The notes below the pieces were generated by a model. The model was not told the origin of the DNA, did not search any database, and saw only the letters and a list, made by a program, of their open reading frames with translations. Both the position numbers and the translations under genes were made by a program. This document shows, piece after piece, positions 35,790 to 50,859 of a stretch of 64,000 bases of DNA. Location: the NCBI GenBank assembly GCA_013398015.1, contig VZRR01002168.1:333301-397300 (forward strand). The letters run 5' to 3'. This DNA is from Oreocharis arfaki (Eukaryota > Chordata > Aves > Passeriformes > Paramythiidae). Within the stretch, counting starts at the first letter, position 1; every line of letters begins with the position of its first letter.

Positions 35790-38700
35790 CTATGGGAAGG
35801 AAATGCTCTGATGATCAGCTCCTTGAGGACAATATCAGTTGCAAAGGCTTTCCATCCAGGCTGCTCAGATATACAGCCAAGTTTGGCAACTCCAGATCAA
35901 CTAATTTATAAACTACTCTCATATATTTGACTAAAACAGAGAAAAGAGACACTCAAATTATTTAGGAGAAAAATGCCTTTCATCCATTCTTTTCTTTACA
36001 TATATATATCTATCTGTTTCCAAATTAAGTGAATATGGAGATTCATCTCCTAAATGCACTCAGTTCAGTGATATCAGCCCTAGGAAGGTCCGAACTATTT
36101 GCACTCCAATGGCATTTGACAGCAAAAAGGCTACGCGATACATGAGAAGTCATTAAGGGTAGAGAGACTTTGGCAGTGGTGTTGCTGCTTTTCAAAAGCC
36201 TAGTATGTAATGTGACCCCTGCTCTGAAGAGAATAAGGGTTCTTACAGGGAACTTAAATGTGGCTGCTTGAAATTGCTACGTTTTAAGGTAAACTTTTCA
36301 AATGAAAACTCCAATTCCTTGAAAAGCCTGTTATGCCAGGCAGGAAGTCAATAGAGTGGTTAAAAAACAAATACATTAAAGAAAGTGAAACAAGAAGGAG
36401 ATGCTGGCATGCAAATATTTGGAAAACAAAAAAAAAAAAAACAGAGCCTTTTTATCTATCCTATGTCTCAGCTACCACATAGCTAGCTCTTTATGCACAA
36501 GTAAGTAACTAATAGCTAATATCTTAATTTAGTTCTGTATTTATCAAGACTGTTCTAATTTGCCACAAATTAAGAGGCTTATGATTTACAGTGATCTGGT
36601 CATACAAATACCAAAGTAGAACATTTGATAGAGACTCAGCTTTTCTCTTTGTTCGCCTGACAGTAAATGTCTCATGACCAGTGATTAGTATTCCTAACTC
36701 GAACAGTTTATTTAAGTTGTGCTTTTGCAAAAGACTTTCATTTCTTTCAGAAAGACAAGGCTGGATAAAAAAGAAATTTCATTACTAGGAACAGGATTCC
36801 CCTAAGGGTGGGTCTGAATTGTTGAACACCTTTCATGTTGGTTAGAAAAATAAAAACAGAATTTTAAAGAAAGAGTATTTCTCATCTTAAGTCAGCTCTA
36901 CTCCACAGGAGCAAGAAGTAAATCAGTATGGATCAGCTTGATGGAGACAGGCTTCCTCTGAAACACAAAGAAAAGGCTATCTTGGACAAGTGACTGTCAT
37001 AGATTGACAACACATAGGTCAGTCTGCACTGTTGCCACATCTTTTATAGAAATAAACACATGAAGTTGGCCAGCTGGTTGAAAAACAGCCAGGCTGTTGC
37101 TCTGCTCAAAGGATCAAGAGCTTCTTTTGTGATCCCTGTGAAATATTTCTTTTGCCAACCTCAGTTTCTCCATCCTTTAAACAGGGAGCATGAGGGATAA
37201 TTAGATAAGGGACATAGTGAGTTCTGAATACCTAACACACTAAATAGTCTTTCAAATTTGCATGGCCTTTTCAATTTTAGGTGCCAAATATGTGTTTTAG
37301 AGCCAATCACAGCTGAAGTTTTCAAAAGCTTCCAAAGGTATTCTCCCGCAATCATTTGTGACTCAACATGTAGTCAGTGCTGATAAGGATAAGCTAATTC
37401 AGGAGCTTATTCTCGGGTTACTGCAGGTTCATAAGTACATTTGTCACCTTCTGAGATCAGCATGTTACTGCAAGTGAAAGTGAACTGTGTTCATGCATGA
37501 CCCTAAAACATGAGTGGAAACCTCTTCTTTAAATAACAGACATTACCGAGAGGTGGCCATCATGTGTTACTGTGCACAGCACATTCACTGAGCAGACTGA
37601 GAAGGTTAAATATTTTTAAAATAGGAAACAAGGTTTAAAAAAAAAAAAAAACAAACAGTTTAAAGATGTCTATTTCATGAAAAGAATAATATACAGGACG
37701 GCAGTTTAAAAAGAGGAAGTAATAACAAAGCAAAGAACAACACATCAGTTCCAGCAGTTGTGTTTGAAGCCCTTTTTCTTCTTCTGTTCTTCTCTGATAG
37801 AAACATGAACTAAACTGTCCTGAGAGTTTCATATCTGCAGAAGCTCCTCTTGGACACAAACTTCCAGAAGAGGTGTCTGCATGTCTGTAAACTGGCCAGG
37901 TTTGAAAAGCCATTTATCTTGGATGCAACATCCCTTCAGTAGCTCATGATCAGCTTCCCCCTGTCCCCTGTCCTCCCTACACATTAAAAAAAAAAAAAAA
38001 AGGGTTAAAGGTTTGTTAGACCTTGCCACCCATCCACCTGGTCTGGGGAATTTCATAGGCAAAGACTGTCAAGCACAAAGATCCTCTCCAAAAGGAACAT
38101 TTTGTGAAAGCAAGAAATTATTAAAAGAAAAAAGAAAAGGACATACAGATAGCAGTGGTAAAAACATGTTATATTACTGCGGACAGCCACATATGTTAAA
38201 CATCTAAATCTCTCCCAACAGTTGCCCAGGGAAATGCTATGTGAAATACCTCAAACCAGTACTACAAACACTAACAAAAATTTTAAGCTCTGTGAGGTAA
38301 GATCCTATTATCAAATATCATCTGTAAAGTCCTGCTGATTTAATATTTTACCACGACATACAAAAATGCCAGACACCAAAAGGGTAGAAAGAAAACTATA
38401 AAAATGCCTCATTTAAAGCTCATCAGTATGTTAGCAGTTCTGTCTGAAGCTGAAGTGAACTGAAAGAGTGAACTGCTGTGTAGGGGCTTGAAAATAGGAA
38501 TAAATGACAGAAAACTAACATCAGCTTACTTTCTAGGCCCAGAAAGCTCTTGCCAGTAACTTCTTCACAGCTGGGAATCTGTGATCCCTGCCTCTTAGAC
38601 TCTAAAATTGAAATAACCTTATATATCCAGATACTTTTCAAGAGTTAAGCGAGAATTAATTACTTAAGGGAAAGTGATCTGTAAAAAAAAGTGTAATTTT

Positions 38701-41700
38701 AATGTGTTTGAACATTTCCTTCTTACTGCTGTGAATTATTACTGTTACACTATGAAATTCAGTAATACTATATGTAAATAATTCGAGCCATTTATAATAA
38801 CGAAATAGCTGAACGCAGTTTTCCTAGTAACTAAAATAATCTCTTGGCACCTGACATATCATAAATGTTCAAAATAAGCCCATATAACAGCATTATTATT
38901 TTCATCTCACAAACTTTAGTGATGACTGATAATTGGATCTGCACAGCACCAAAACTGCTTAAAAGTCTGTTGGAAATCAAGGGTATGAACTGCAGCAATG
39001 GTTATTTTCCATGAACTGAAAACAAAGAAACACAACTGACTGAAATACATTAGAAAGAAAGAAATTCCACCCGTTTTAAAGATGACATGATTCCACATAA
39101 TCCCAACATTGCATAATACTACAATTCAGAATATTAACATTAGGCCACTGCACCAAAGGCTCACATTGAACCCTGGGAATTTTTGCACACAGGTGTAACC
39201 AACACCTGATAATCAACTGAGAAAATGTATGGTATTTGATAATCTGCCATACAACCATATTTCTTCTATACAATTGCTGCCCTGTTGAGGATGAATTCTT
39301 TTGAGTGGCTTTTACATAAAAGAAAATGAACCTGTAGTTCTCTATTATTTCAAGGACAGTTGGAAAAGGCCTTAAAGCAGTGCATATAATTTTCCAAGTG
39401 TACTGGCATTGAAAATTTGGAAGAAATAGCAATGAAGTACCAATGGATACATTGTTCCTGCTGTGACTTTCATATTTTTAACATATCTGCAGATAGGGTA
39501 CAGTGAGCCTATAAGAGATGTCATAAAACTCTGTACCTTCTATAGACATAGTTAAATGGGCTATAGGTGAAGATTGGACAGACTGGAGAAGTAAATTTTT
39601 CTTTCTGATTTCTCTCTTGGACTCAAATTGCAGCCAGTGTTATTTTCTCTGCACACACAAATATGGAAAGCTGGCTACCACTAGGAAATTATCGCAGCAC
39701 ATCTATTTGCTCCCTAGCCTTATTAGCTGTCTGCTTCTGAAAGTGATCCTCCTGTTCAGAGATGCCCAGACCAAGCTTTTAGCACGTTCTGCCCCAAAGC
39801 CTGTAAAAGACAGGAGGACCTCAGCTCCACAGTGTTTGGATCTCAGTTTCGTAGGCATTAGAGAAAAAAAATTGAAAAAAATACCATAGCCCAAAACGCC
39901 CAAAGAGTTTCTAATCAGTAAAACTATGTAATATTTGTGGTTCTTTTAATTTCACATGACAACTTATCAGTCCAAAGAAAGCATGCTTTCTGCTTAAAAA
40001 AGCTGTTCACTAATTTTTCACCAGTTCTTGATCATACAGCTGAGCTGTTAACTACCCTGCCTTACCTTATCTTGTTCTACCAGACCCATGTTACCAGGAG
40101 TTACCCTCAACCTCCCTGCTTTTTTAGACTGAGCCTTTTCCAATTTAGTTCTGTTCAGTTCTTCATTTTTCCTAACAATTAAAGGTCCAGACAGTGCATC
40201 TCATAAATTTATGTCTGCATCAAACATTATAAACAAGAACACAAGTGGAAATGTTTGAGTTGTGGAGTCTTATTCCAACTTTTTTGGGCCGTAAGCCATT
40301 TATCAGGATATGCCATATTTTGTGGAAGTTGAGCTACTGCTGAACTTTATCTGGAGAACATGATACACATTCACCAATCTTGAGTTGTTCTAGATAAGGT
40401 ATCTCCAGAACTCCCATGTACAGTTTAATATTTTACGGTTATGGAGGACTGGGGTGTTTTTTCCCCCAGAAATACCGTGGGGCCACCTGCCATGCATGAG
40501 TTTGCAGCATGTGTGTGATGCACGCTCCACATTCCAGCCATTCCTCACTCATATGTGTAAGCAGAATATGCTCTCCTGACATTTCTGTGCCTATGTCCTG
40601 GCAAGGACCGGGTTTACATAGGGAATATATTAAGGGGAGTGGGCTGCGGGTATGTGAAAAATCAGCTCTGACTCTCTGAGTTTTCCTAAAACACTATGTA
40701 AACTTCCCTAGGTGCAATTGAAGTTGATTTCTTGCTGTGCCATCCATGGATGACTAGAATAATTTGTTCTCTTCTCTTTTGCAAATACATTTAATGTATT
40801 TGAAGTTTGTTATTACATTTCCCTCTCAGTATTCTCTCAAAAATATAGTTACTTTGCACACAAAAACATATTACCATTTCCTAGAAAGGATCAGTTTTGA
40901 GAAAAGCAGGGAAATTTTTGGAACATTTTTCTGGAAAAGTTGCCTTCCCAGATGAAAAGAAATCAAAGACATTCTGTGTTAGCAGATTTTTAATAAATTC
41001 ATATGTGAAAATGGTACAAGCTAACACATTATGCTGTATCTCCCAGAAAACAATGAAAGATCTGGCTTTTCTTGAACATACGGATCCTCTTTTCTATTAA
41101 AAAAATATGCTTAAATCTTTAAAATAAAACCTCAGGACTGAGGAAAAAAAAACTTCATAAACATATAGCATGAGTCAGCTTTCCAGGAGCCCATATAACA
41201 AAATTACAATCCATCGTTTTATACTTAAATTAGTTAAAATAAGACCATTGAAATATTATCTACAATTATCTTACTTTTCTGCTGAGTTTTCATTTATTTT
41301 TACTCTTTTCAATGTCTAGTTCATGCCTTATATATCCCTACTCTACATATCTGCAACTTCCATATTCTTCTTCCTTCCTTAAAATTAATTATCTCCTGCC
41401 ATCCTGATCACTGTTTTGTCTTCAGCATTTATCCTATGGTTGATCTGCATTCACTTAATGAAAAGTCATTCATAAATTAAGAAAGGTCAGGGAATATTTG
41501 CTACCCTACTTTTATGAAGTTCTAGTTCAAATTAACTATTCTAATGCTCTATCTCCTACAAATTTAAAAAAAAAAAAAAAAAACAAAAAAAAAAACCAAA
41601 AAACCAACCAAACAAATAAACAAAAAACCAACAAACCACTCCTTTTTCTGAAACGCTGATCAAGAGAAATGCAATTTTTTTTCTCTGATTTTCCACGGAA

Positions 41701-44700
41701 ATGCATATTTTGTGGCTGGACTGGCCAGAGCACATAGCAGAGGAGTTCCAATAGTATTTTTTATATCTGAATCACCAATTGTGTTTTAAAGATAAATCAC
41801 ATCTTTGTGTTTTTCCCTGTTGTGACAGTGGTCATAAACATCGCTAGCAAACAAGTCTGTCTCCTTTAATCATTTGCAAATAAAGTGTTTTGAAGAAGAT
41901 TCTCATATCACGCACAGAATATTTCTGTAGAAGTCTCAGTAAGATCCATATCTCAATAAGTCTCAAAGAAGGAACAACTTGGGACTTTGGGGAAGAGGAA
42001 AGCTACTATCAAAAATACTCAAAGATTTCTATGTGCTAGTCACAAAGCAGAGAACATACACAGTAGTGCACGTGAGAGCTAAAGCACATCTGCTCTTTCT
42101 CTAGTACACAAAAACAGCTCCCTGAGAAACAGTTTAAGCTTACAGCTGCTCAGCTCTGAAACTGATTAGAAAGCAAGCATGAAAGCTACGAACCAGACTC
42201 AGAAAGTCATGCTGTTTACTGAGAGTTCACAGATGTCCCTGATGGTAGAACAGAAAAACCACTCTCTTCCCCCCGCCCTTGTTCCTCCCACCCCTCCCCA
42301 TCTAAAAAGATCCATCAAGATAGATGAAGAAATGTATCCAAAATGATGTATTTCTACAATCAGCAGTCATGTTGGACTCCTTCACCATGGGGGCTGAAAT
42401 AACTGTATGCCGAAGATTAAGTGACATACTGTATCATAAGTGATATACCTTTATGGCTCCTCTGGGGTCTGCCCAAAACACTTGTCTGGAACTCTGCTTA
42501 GGGTCAGAAAAGGAAACAGCTTCATACAGTGCAGGAGCATACAGAAAGAAAAGTCTGGCACTGAACTTCATGAGGTAGGACTAGGGAATTTACTGCTCCA
42601 CAGGGCTCTCTGCACACAACTACTCTACGACCTGTTAATTAATTATGAATGCTGACCTCCTTTATTGTAATGACTCTGGTAACTAAGTACCCTGGAATAT
42701 CCTAGTGATAAATGATGAGAGCAAGTCCCTGAAACAAACTACAGAGAGATCCTATTACAGTTCAGTGATCAATCTGCAGATGTCTGGTACTGGTCTCTTA
42801 GATATACTACCATCTTCAAATTTTGAGCCTCTCTGCAGGTGTTTATACGACCACCTTTTGCAGAAAAGTACATGTTAATTGACTTGTATATCCTTCTGTA
42901 GAAAATATCTTTGAAGATAAAAATGATAACAGAAGGCAAAATCCATATTCTGGGGGTGAAATCTCTAGTACTCTGGAACTCTGCAGATCTCTTTCACGTG
43001 GAAAAGCATTTGCACAGGAAAAGTAGTGCAACTGCAGGTAGCATGGTGCAGCATGCAACATTTATCCAACATCTATCCAACAACTTACTCAGACATTACA
43101 TCCCAGTGTTAATGGGTTTCTTTGGATGAATAAGAACTGCACAGCACATAAAAAAAGCCAACAAAATCAGCATCTGTCTGCCTAAAAGCCAAAGTTCAAA
43201 GCACTTCACCATCAAAGTGCAGAGTGTTCTTTCACTGAGGGTTGGTCTCCACTATCATCTCCTGCTGTCAAGATATCACATCAAGAGTGTCACCTTTGCT
43301 TAGCTGTCCCCAATTAACTATACTAGAAACAAAACAAACCTCAAAACTCAGAGTTTCTTAAGGTTGAAAAATACTGTGTGATAAATTACCCATTAATAGC
43401 CTAAAACTCTATTTCCAGGAAGCCTGTTTAAAGGAAAATTCCTGACTTTCTGAGGCTAAAGCAGAGGTGTCATAACTCTGAAACAGAGCAATGAAAGAAG
43501 TACTGTCTCCAGGTGCAGCAGGAGCTGTACCTCATTTCATCTGCTGGGTAGACTGGTTAAAATCTTTGGTTGCAATCCAAAACTTTCTGGCAGCTAGCAT
43601 CCTGTATTAAAATTTATAAACCACAAAAGGCCTTTTCTTACAAAAAAGTTAATTCAGGATGGATAGGCTGAAAAGACTTGAAAGGGACAGTCATCAGAAG
43701 TGGTTATATGGAAAATTGGATGTAAGTAACACCTTTCGCTCCATCAGAACATACTAAAAATACAGTAAATGCAATTTCAGTGAGAAAGGGAAACTGTGCT
43801 GATTAAAAGATCTTTAAAAGAGCTGTGGAGAAGAACCCCAGAGCTGCCTGTCCTGTTGGGAGGTAGAAGTCTTACAAAGCATGTATTATCCTCTCCAGAA
43901 GAAATACATTGATAGCTCAGCTTTGTTCAAGCTGCAAAACATACCTGCTGTTCAGCACACAATATCAGAGCACTGGTCAGCAACAGTGGACACCCTCTGT
44001 GGTGACTGCCCACTCAACAGGCAGAGCAGTCAAGACCCATGTGTGCCTCGGGCTGTCAGTCTGTGATCAGCTGGCTTTACAAACTAACCCTTAAAATGCA
44101 AAAGCAATTATCTTCCAATTCCCTCAGAGTTAACCCATATTCTCTGCTACAAGAACACTCCAAAGATAACACCACCAGGCTAGTGAAGACCCCAGTGTGG
44201 CAAAGAGGGGAATGTAGTGTTCTTCTGATTAATGACTACTGAGTGAGTCATTTTCACTTGTGGTGGTTTGTTCCCTGCTGCCTTCTACTGTAAGACCAGC
44301 TATGGCACTGCAGAAGTGGGAAGGAAATTCTGTGGATTTTTGCTTGCTTGTTTCTTTAGAATAACAGTAAACACTACCCACAACTACGATTAGCCCAATC
44401 CTGTATCATACACTCACTGCACCAAAAAACAGGAATCCACTCATTCTGTGAGCAAGCCAGGGCTCTAGTTATTTATTCAGGCAGACTCTGCTGAAGCAAA
44501 CATTTTTTAACCAGTATGACTGCAACCAGAGGTGGAATTAAACAGACTTTAACTAAGTAAATTGGCACAAAGAGCTGCATGCAGAAAATGCCTTGACTCA
44601 TCTCTTGAAAACCTAGAATCAGAAGTGAAATAAATGGCACATTCATATTAAGCATGGATGTCAGAATCTGGGACTGTGTAGAAGAAAAAAGAAAAAGCAC

Positions 44701-47700
44701 CATGAGATGCACATAGTGGCAACCAGTTTTTTTAGGAAAGGGGCAATTTGAGCTTATTTTATCTGTAGGATTGGCTCATTCTGGTGAATGTAGATATTTT
44801 AACAGTTTGTAACCTGAGCCTGGCAAGTTTCCATAGCATTACTTCATGCTTTAGGGATGAAGAATTCAAAGGAAGGGTATTACCTAAAATTTGACTTCTG
44901 GGCTGTATTAAAAAGCCCTAAAATCCAGGAAGCTAAGTATTAAAGTATTTGTCCCCTTTGATCTATTTGTTTTATACCGATACAAATTGCCCATTCTGCT
45001 CGATTTCATGACAGAATGAATGGACATGAGGTAAATAAAGGTCACAGAAATATTTTTCCTTGTCTTCCTATTCTGCCCAGGGTGCACAAGCTAATACCAT
45101 TTTGCATTAGTAGATATTTTCAGCAACAGAAATGCCTTTTAGCTACATGTCTTCTTTTTTAGCTATTTTCACCCCTAAAGTGTTCATTCCAAAATGAAAC
45201 ATGGCAAATTCCCAGCCTGATAGCTGAACTTTGAAAGCCATCACAATCATCACCTATTTTTGTCTCCTCTAAACCCCACATATTTCAACGAAATGATCAT
45301 TCCAGATGCCCAGCCACCTGGCTGCAAAGATTAGCCACATTCAATGCCCAGCCAAAGTTATTCAGTAAATTAAGAATATCAACAGCTGTTACAGAGACTC
45401 AGGGTGCCACTTCTTCAACTTTGCATTACCTGGTGAGTTCTAAAAGCTTTTATTGTAGCTAGGAGGACACTGTTACACAAAATAAGCTGAGATTCACCAA
45501 ATGTCTTCTAGAATAAAGCTTTTTTGTTTTAATTTACCAGGTTTTGTTCAGCTTGAAAACTTCCAAAGATGAGCATCAGTCTCGGTCTTATTGTTGCGAG
45601 AACTTTCAAATTAAATAATTTCCAAGAAAAAACAAAATTTAAAAGATGTTTTGCATGTACTAAAAATATTCTTATGACCATTTACACAAAATCTGGGGAG
45701 AGGACTCTTGATGTCAAGTACTTGCCTTTGCTAATGGAGGAGCACTTTCCTGGCAGATGCAGGGAGTTTGAGCAGCATTTACCTTGCAGATGCTTCTTTC
45801 ACTTTCAAGAACCCACAGTGGCCCTGGCAAATGCATCCCTGAACACTGATATCTTTTCCTCCCATGCTTTCACTTCTCTCTAAGACACCCCTCAGGCATT
45901 CTAGGGTAAGTAAAGAACCTGTTTAAATGTAGCAGAGTGAGTATCACGAGGAAGGATGCACTAAATAAGAAGAAATGGAAGTTCTAAAAGTCAAGCTGTT
46001 GTAAACAGGCTTCTGTTTACCATCCAGGAAGGTCCCAAAAAAAGCAGTATGCACCCAGATGTTAAGACAGCCCTATAAGAAATGTGGGAGAAACTCTGAG
46101 GCTGCACATTCACCATTTTTCAACTTCAAGTGCTTTTCTTGGGAAGCACTGTTCCTTAAGGCAGGCCAGGAATAAAATAACAGCTGTGTCATTCAGGAAA
46201 GAAGAGCTAAGGTTTTCTTTCATGGTGATGCTACAGGAAAACTGCTTTCAAAGGTCGGTTTGGGCATCTGGTGAGCACAGTGACCCAAAGGACACAGAGC
46301 TGGATCACAGTGCCCACAACTGAAACACTATTTCCCCACCTTAATGCGCAGGTTAAGTAAAATCATGTAACATTTAAAGTGCTTGGCCTTTGGGCCAACT
46401 AGCTAATCAAAAAGAGCACTTCCTTTGGCCAGCTGTAGCTTTTCCCAGACAGAAGTTTCTTTTCACAGAAATTTTATCAACATGTAGCACTGGATAAGTC
46501 TGCAGTTTGAGTAAATAATAAAGCACACCAGCGTTACAGAAGTTGGCTAAATAAGACAGAGGCTGGTATTACTGATTCATTACTATTCCTGAATATTATT
46601 ATATTTTGGCTTGTAAATACTGAGGAAATACCATTTTTTTCTTTTTAGGAAATAATATTTTATTAGTTCCAAGCTGCCTGCCGAGAAGCCTCACCTTCCT
46701 ACCATATTGTATCACTTACACACTTGCAGTCCTACCACTTAAACCCCTGATTTCATGCAGCTAATAGAGTTTTCTCTTTCTTTTTTCTTCTAGAAAGTCT
46801 GATGCAGTATTTAAAGACTTTAAAGAACTCAGTAGTCAGGATTATTAAACTAGAGTCCAAAATGAAAACCTTGTGTTAATAGAATGGCTTCAGTTAGATC
46901 ACAAGTGCTGAAGGCCAGATATTTTCTCTCAGTGACTACAGAAGAACCAAACCAATGGACTCAGTCTGTTGACTGAAGCTCAGCAGTTGCATCACTTCTT
47001 TGCCAAAATGCACACATTGTGCTTTCCTGTTGTCACCTGCTCCAAATTAAAACTCTGTTACCGTGCACACCTGCAGGCCACCAAAGTGGAGGCTTTAAGC
47101 CTTTGCTCGGCCCTTGCTGGGGGATTCAGCACCCGTTTTATGAGGACGATTTTAAGCTACAGACACCAGAACTGAAGTATGAACCATTTAGGAGGGCCCA
47201 TCCACACATGTGGCCAGAACAGGTGCAAGGTAACCTCTGCTGAAAGTAGTCATGTTTCAGAGTGTTTCACCATCTGATGTCATTAGCTGCATCCAGAAGC
47301 ATTTCTGACTCCTTTTTGAAAAGCCTTTGGGGAGAAGCTTTGCCTGCTGCTCATACTTACTTGTATAAACTTCTGAATTCTAAAGCCTTCTGAAGCGTTC
47401 AGGTGAAAACAACCATGCTGCTATGTGATAGGAGTGGGAACTGTTCAGAAGCTGAAGAAAAGAGCATTCTGAACAATTCATGCAGGACACCAGCCACGTG
47501 CACTGGTAAGCAGGCCTAGCTCCTTAGTGAAGCAGATGGTCAGAGCAGTGCTCTCCTAGAAACTTGTCCAGGAGAAAGAAAGACAGGTGAAGAGTTCGTA
47601 ACCTTACTTTTCCCACTTGCTCTGTTGTAGTTGGCCCAATCACTATCTAGATTTCTTATCCTATCTGAGAACAGAAAAGGGGGTGATGAGGTTTAGACAA

Positions 47701-50652
47701 CATGGTTTTACTTACTGTAACTTCCCCATAAGTTGCTCCTGTAACTTCCCCACTTACGCATAAATGGGGCTAGAGGCTCTCTAACTTCGAATGGTTAAAA
47801 TGCAAAGAAACAGCAACCAGAAATTTTAAGGCTCTTGCTGCATTGCACAGCTGACCACAGTGAACATCATGTGTTATGCAGCAGTATAATATTTTTAAAA
47901 CCACATAAATAGGAAACTCTGACTTGAAAATACAGCAGGAGTAAGAAACATTATACCTATGCAATGTAAGAAAACTAATATTTCCTAGGAGCCAGATCTT
48001 TTGCATTTACTGAAGTGTTTTCAGGCTAAATTTTTATGTACTTTTTGTATTGAAAAAAGGAAACATAATATTGCTTAGAATAGGTTTGTTGTATTTATGT
48101 TAATGAAAGATCAGATCTGGATTCCTGAGTGTCTAGTGACTGCTTCTGGGACAGGGAAACACGAGAAGAGCAGTCATGTTATGAAACAAACTCTCCTCTT
48201 TCCTCAAAGTCACTTTCCTCTCTTCCCCTGACCTATCCTCATCTGTTCCCTGCTTCTATTTACAGAACTCCATTAACGTTACACACTCTAATTTGATCAC
48301 AAGTTTTTGGGTTCCATACAGAAACCTCCTGGCTGATTTCCATGGCCTCTACACCAGGGAAGGGCAGATTGAAAGATAAAAATGGTCCCTTCTCACTTCA
48401 TGCAACTGATGAAAGCCTGTGTTACAGGCTTTTTTACCTTTTAAACTCTGTAATATTTTTGTGATCCCAGATACAAGTATCATCCTTTTCCTCTCTCCTG
48501 TTTGACGGGAAAGCAAAGATAGATAAAGCCTGACTGATATCCCTGTCTGGCTTTCCTCTTCTCCTCAGCAGGACAGCCAGTTTTATGCCTGTCAAAGCTG
48601 AATATAAATGCAACGAAAATGAAGTTACAGAACCTCTATACCCCATAAGATAATTCTAGTCATCTAAAAGATGTTTAGCTTAAGGTAGGCATTCTCTATA
48701 GTCAAGGGAGAAAAGAAGTGAGCAATGTCTACAGGACAGTTCAATGCCAGGCTATGATGGAGAAGAGAAATGGAAAGAAGTGTCCTAGGTGGTATTGCTC
48801 TTCTACGTGACTAAAGGAGGAGACCTGTTACTGTTTTGGGGGCAGAGAAGACTAATCTCACGTTTTTCCCTCACTACAATTTAGAAAACAATCTGTCATC
48901 ACAGAAACTTGAATCATGGCTTTCAGCATTGTTTGAGTTATGTCTGTCTCTATCCTGGGCAAGAGCCAGCCTCGTAACCCTCCTTCTACAGCACTGTCGT
49001 GTTAGGCTCCAACGAGAGAGCACAATGAAACAGCCTATTCTCATCTCAGCACATCTAATAGAGGGGTTTGATTTTGTGAGAAGATGTGGCAGATGGTATT
49101 TTCATCATGACTTCTATCATGTAACGCTCATAAATGTTGCTTGGAAAAATGGCATCGGCAGGAATCATGGATTAAATCTTGTCCTAAGGGTATGAAATAC
49201 ATGAGAACTGATCAGAAATCACAAATTATTTCATCACTCTGCCTATACAACACAGATGAGCAATGCAAAAGGGATAGTTCTTCAAAATATCTGATTTTCA
49301 TTCTTTGGAAAGGCAATTTTCACAAGCTGGAAAAATCCACAGTCTTTGGAAAGGTGGGGCAATTTCCCAGAGCAATCTCACTTTGAAATTAGGCAATGTT
49401 GTTAAGTTTCTTATCAGTCTGCTTAGCTGGTTTAATGGTTTCATAAAACAGTTCATTCCTCTCTCATCTGCTCTCTTTTCTTTCCCCTTTTTTGAAAGAA
49501 ATACACAGTTTCTAACTAATTCTTATGCCTTAATCTCAGTACCCACTGAAGAGTCACACATACACATGCAAATAGTGCCATGGCTCTAGAAAGTCAAGAT
49601 TGTTGTGACAAGGTTAATAGGGAATGACTGACTGCCATTTCCCCCAGAGCAAGAGGATACAGACACTCAAAACAAGTATTGCACACCAGTTTCAAATCAG
49701 ATTCTCACCCTAATTACTTGTGGAGGAGCTTATTGCCACAGGATACTGATGAGGTGGTAGAGTAAGGGCAGATATAAAGGCATTGGACAAAGTTATGAAG
49801 GACAGCTGCATTAGAGGCAATAGCAAAGATCTTCTGGCCATGGGCTGCTGTCTGACTGAAGCTCAGAAGGTCTCCCTGGGTAAGAATCTCATCTTATGTT
49901 CCCCAATATTAGATACTGCTACTAGTCATCTGCAGCTGAGATGCTGGCCAACCTCTAATTCAAAAATATTCACATGAAAATCCCCGCTTTATTGCTTGCA
50001 AGCCTTTCTTTCTGCCACTAGAACATAGTGCTTGCACCTGGAAACATTTGGAAGCCTTGCCATGGCCTCACTCACCTTACTGCCTCTGGGATTCAATTTC
50101 ATGACTGCTGCATTTTTTTTTTACCTAAATTTTTCATCTGACACTATGGAAAATGAACTGTGATTACCCAGAGTGCAAGTCTCTATTCCCTGACCAATTC
50201 ATACGATCCAATACAAGAATTAAAAATCGTTGCCACTGGAGCTAACCAAAGAGTTTTGAAACAAAACACTGGAATGTGTTGGAAAATGATGGCTCATGAA
50301 AACAGAAGACTGATCAACACATGATGTGCTCTTCCAAGTAAAATTAACTAGGGAAGAAGGCAGAGCAATACTTGCAACCCTGAATGAAGCACGTCTATTT
50401 TTCATTTCAGTGCACTTTTTCTATTGCAGCCCTCTCTTCAAGGGTGTGAAATTATTACAATGAAATTCAAAACCTTATGAAATGAGCCAGATTACAAATT
50501 TCTTTGCAAACTAATCTCAACCAGCTTTTTCTATCTTCTGGAAACCCACTAACTGAACTGAAGTGTACTTACTGTGAAATAGAATCAACTAAACTTGACA
50601 TAAAAAGACAATTTTACATGAAGCTGAAGGAAGCTAATTTTGGGTTTAGATG
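35790..50652. other. MYLK4 upstream region, no coding exon seen
   Basis: About 15 kb of AT-rich sequence with only short, motif-less frames on both strands. It contains several poly(A) runs and the A-rich tract at 41.6 kb. It is probably the first MYLK4 intron or 5' flank, since the ATG exon begins with a splice acceptor. The largest frame (45569-45883, 104 codons) shows no family features. Confidence 0.6.
41564..41640 (+). repeat. A-rich low-complexity tract
   Basis: A run of about 18 A bases is followed by AAACAAAAAA, CCAAAAAACCAACC and AAACAAATAAACAAAA units. This is simple sequence with no LINE or gene body beside it. Confidence 0.85.
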
Positions 50653-50859
50653 CTAGTCTGTGTTGAACACAGCATACAGAGTTAATGCAGAGCATGAAGC
50701 TCTGACAACAGGTAGAAGTGCTGGAATCTGCATGGATTTTTTCAGTATTTCCTCTTTCTTTTCTGCTTTTAACCCCACATCACTACTTCCTGCTATTTTC
50801 TTTAAAAGATGGTGTTTCTTAACATCAAGTTTCATTCACAGTATCTGCAGAGCACATCA

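Noticed and set aside
35367..35911. Plus-strand ORFs of 95, 131 and 75 codons
   Set aside because: They are shadows of the MYLK4 coiled-coil exon on the other strand.
45569..45883. 104-codon plus-strand ORF
   Set aside because: No conserved motif or splice signals in phase; it lies in a gene-poor region.
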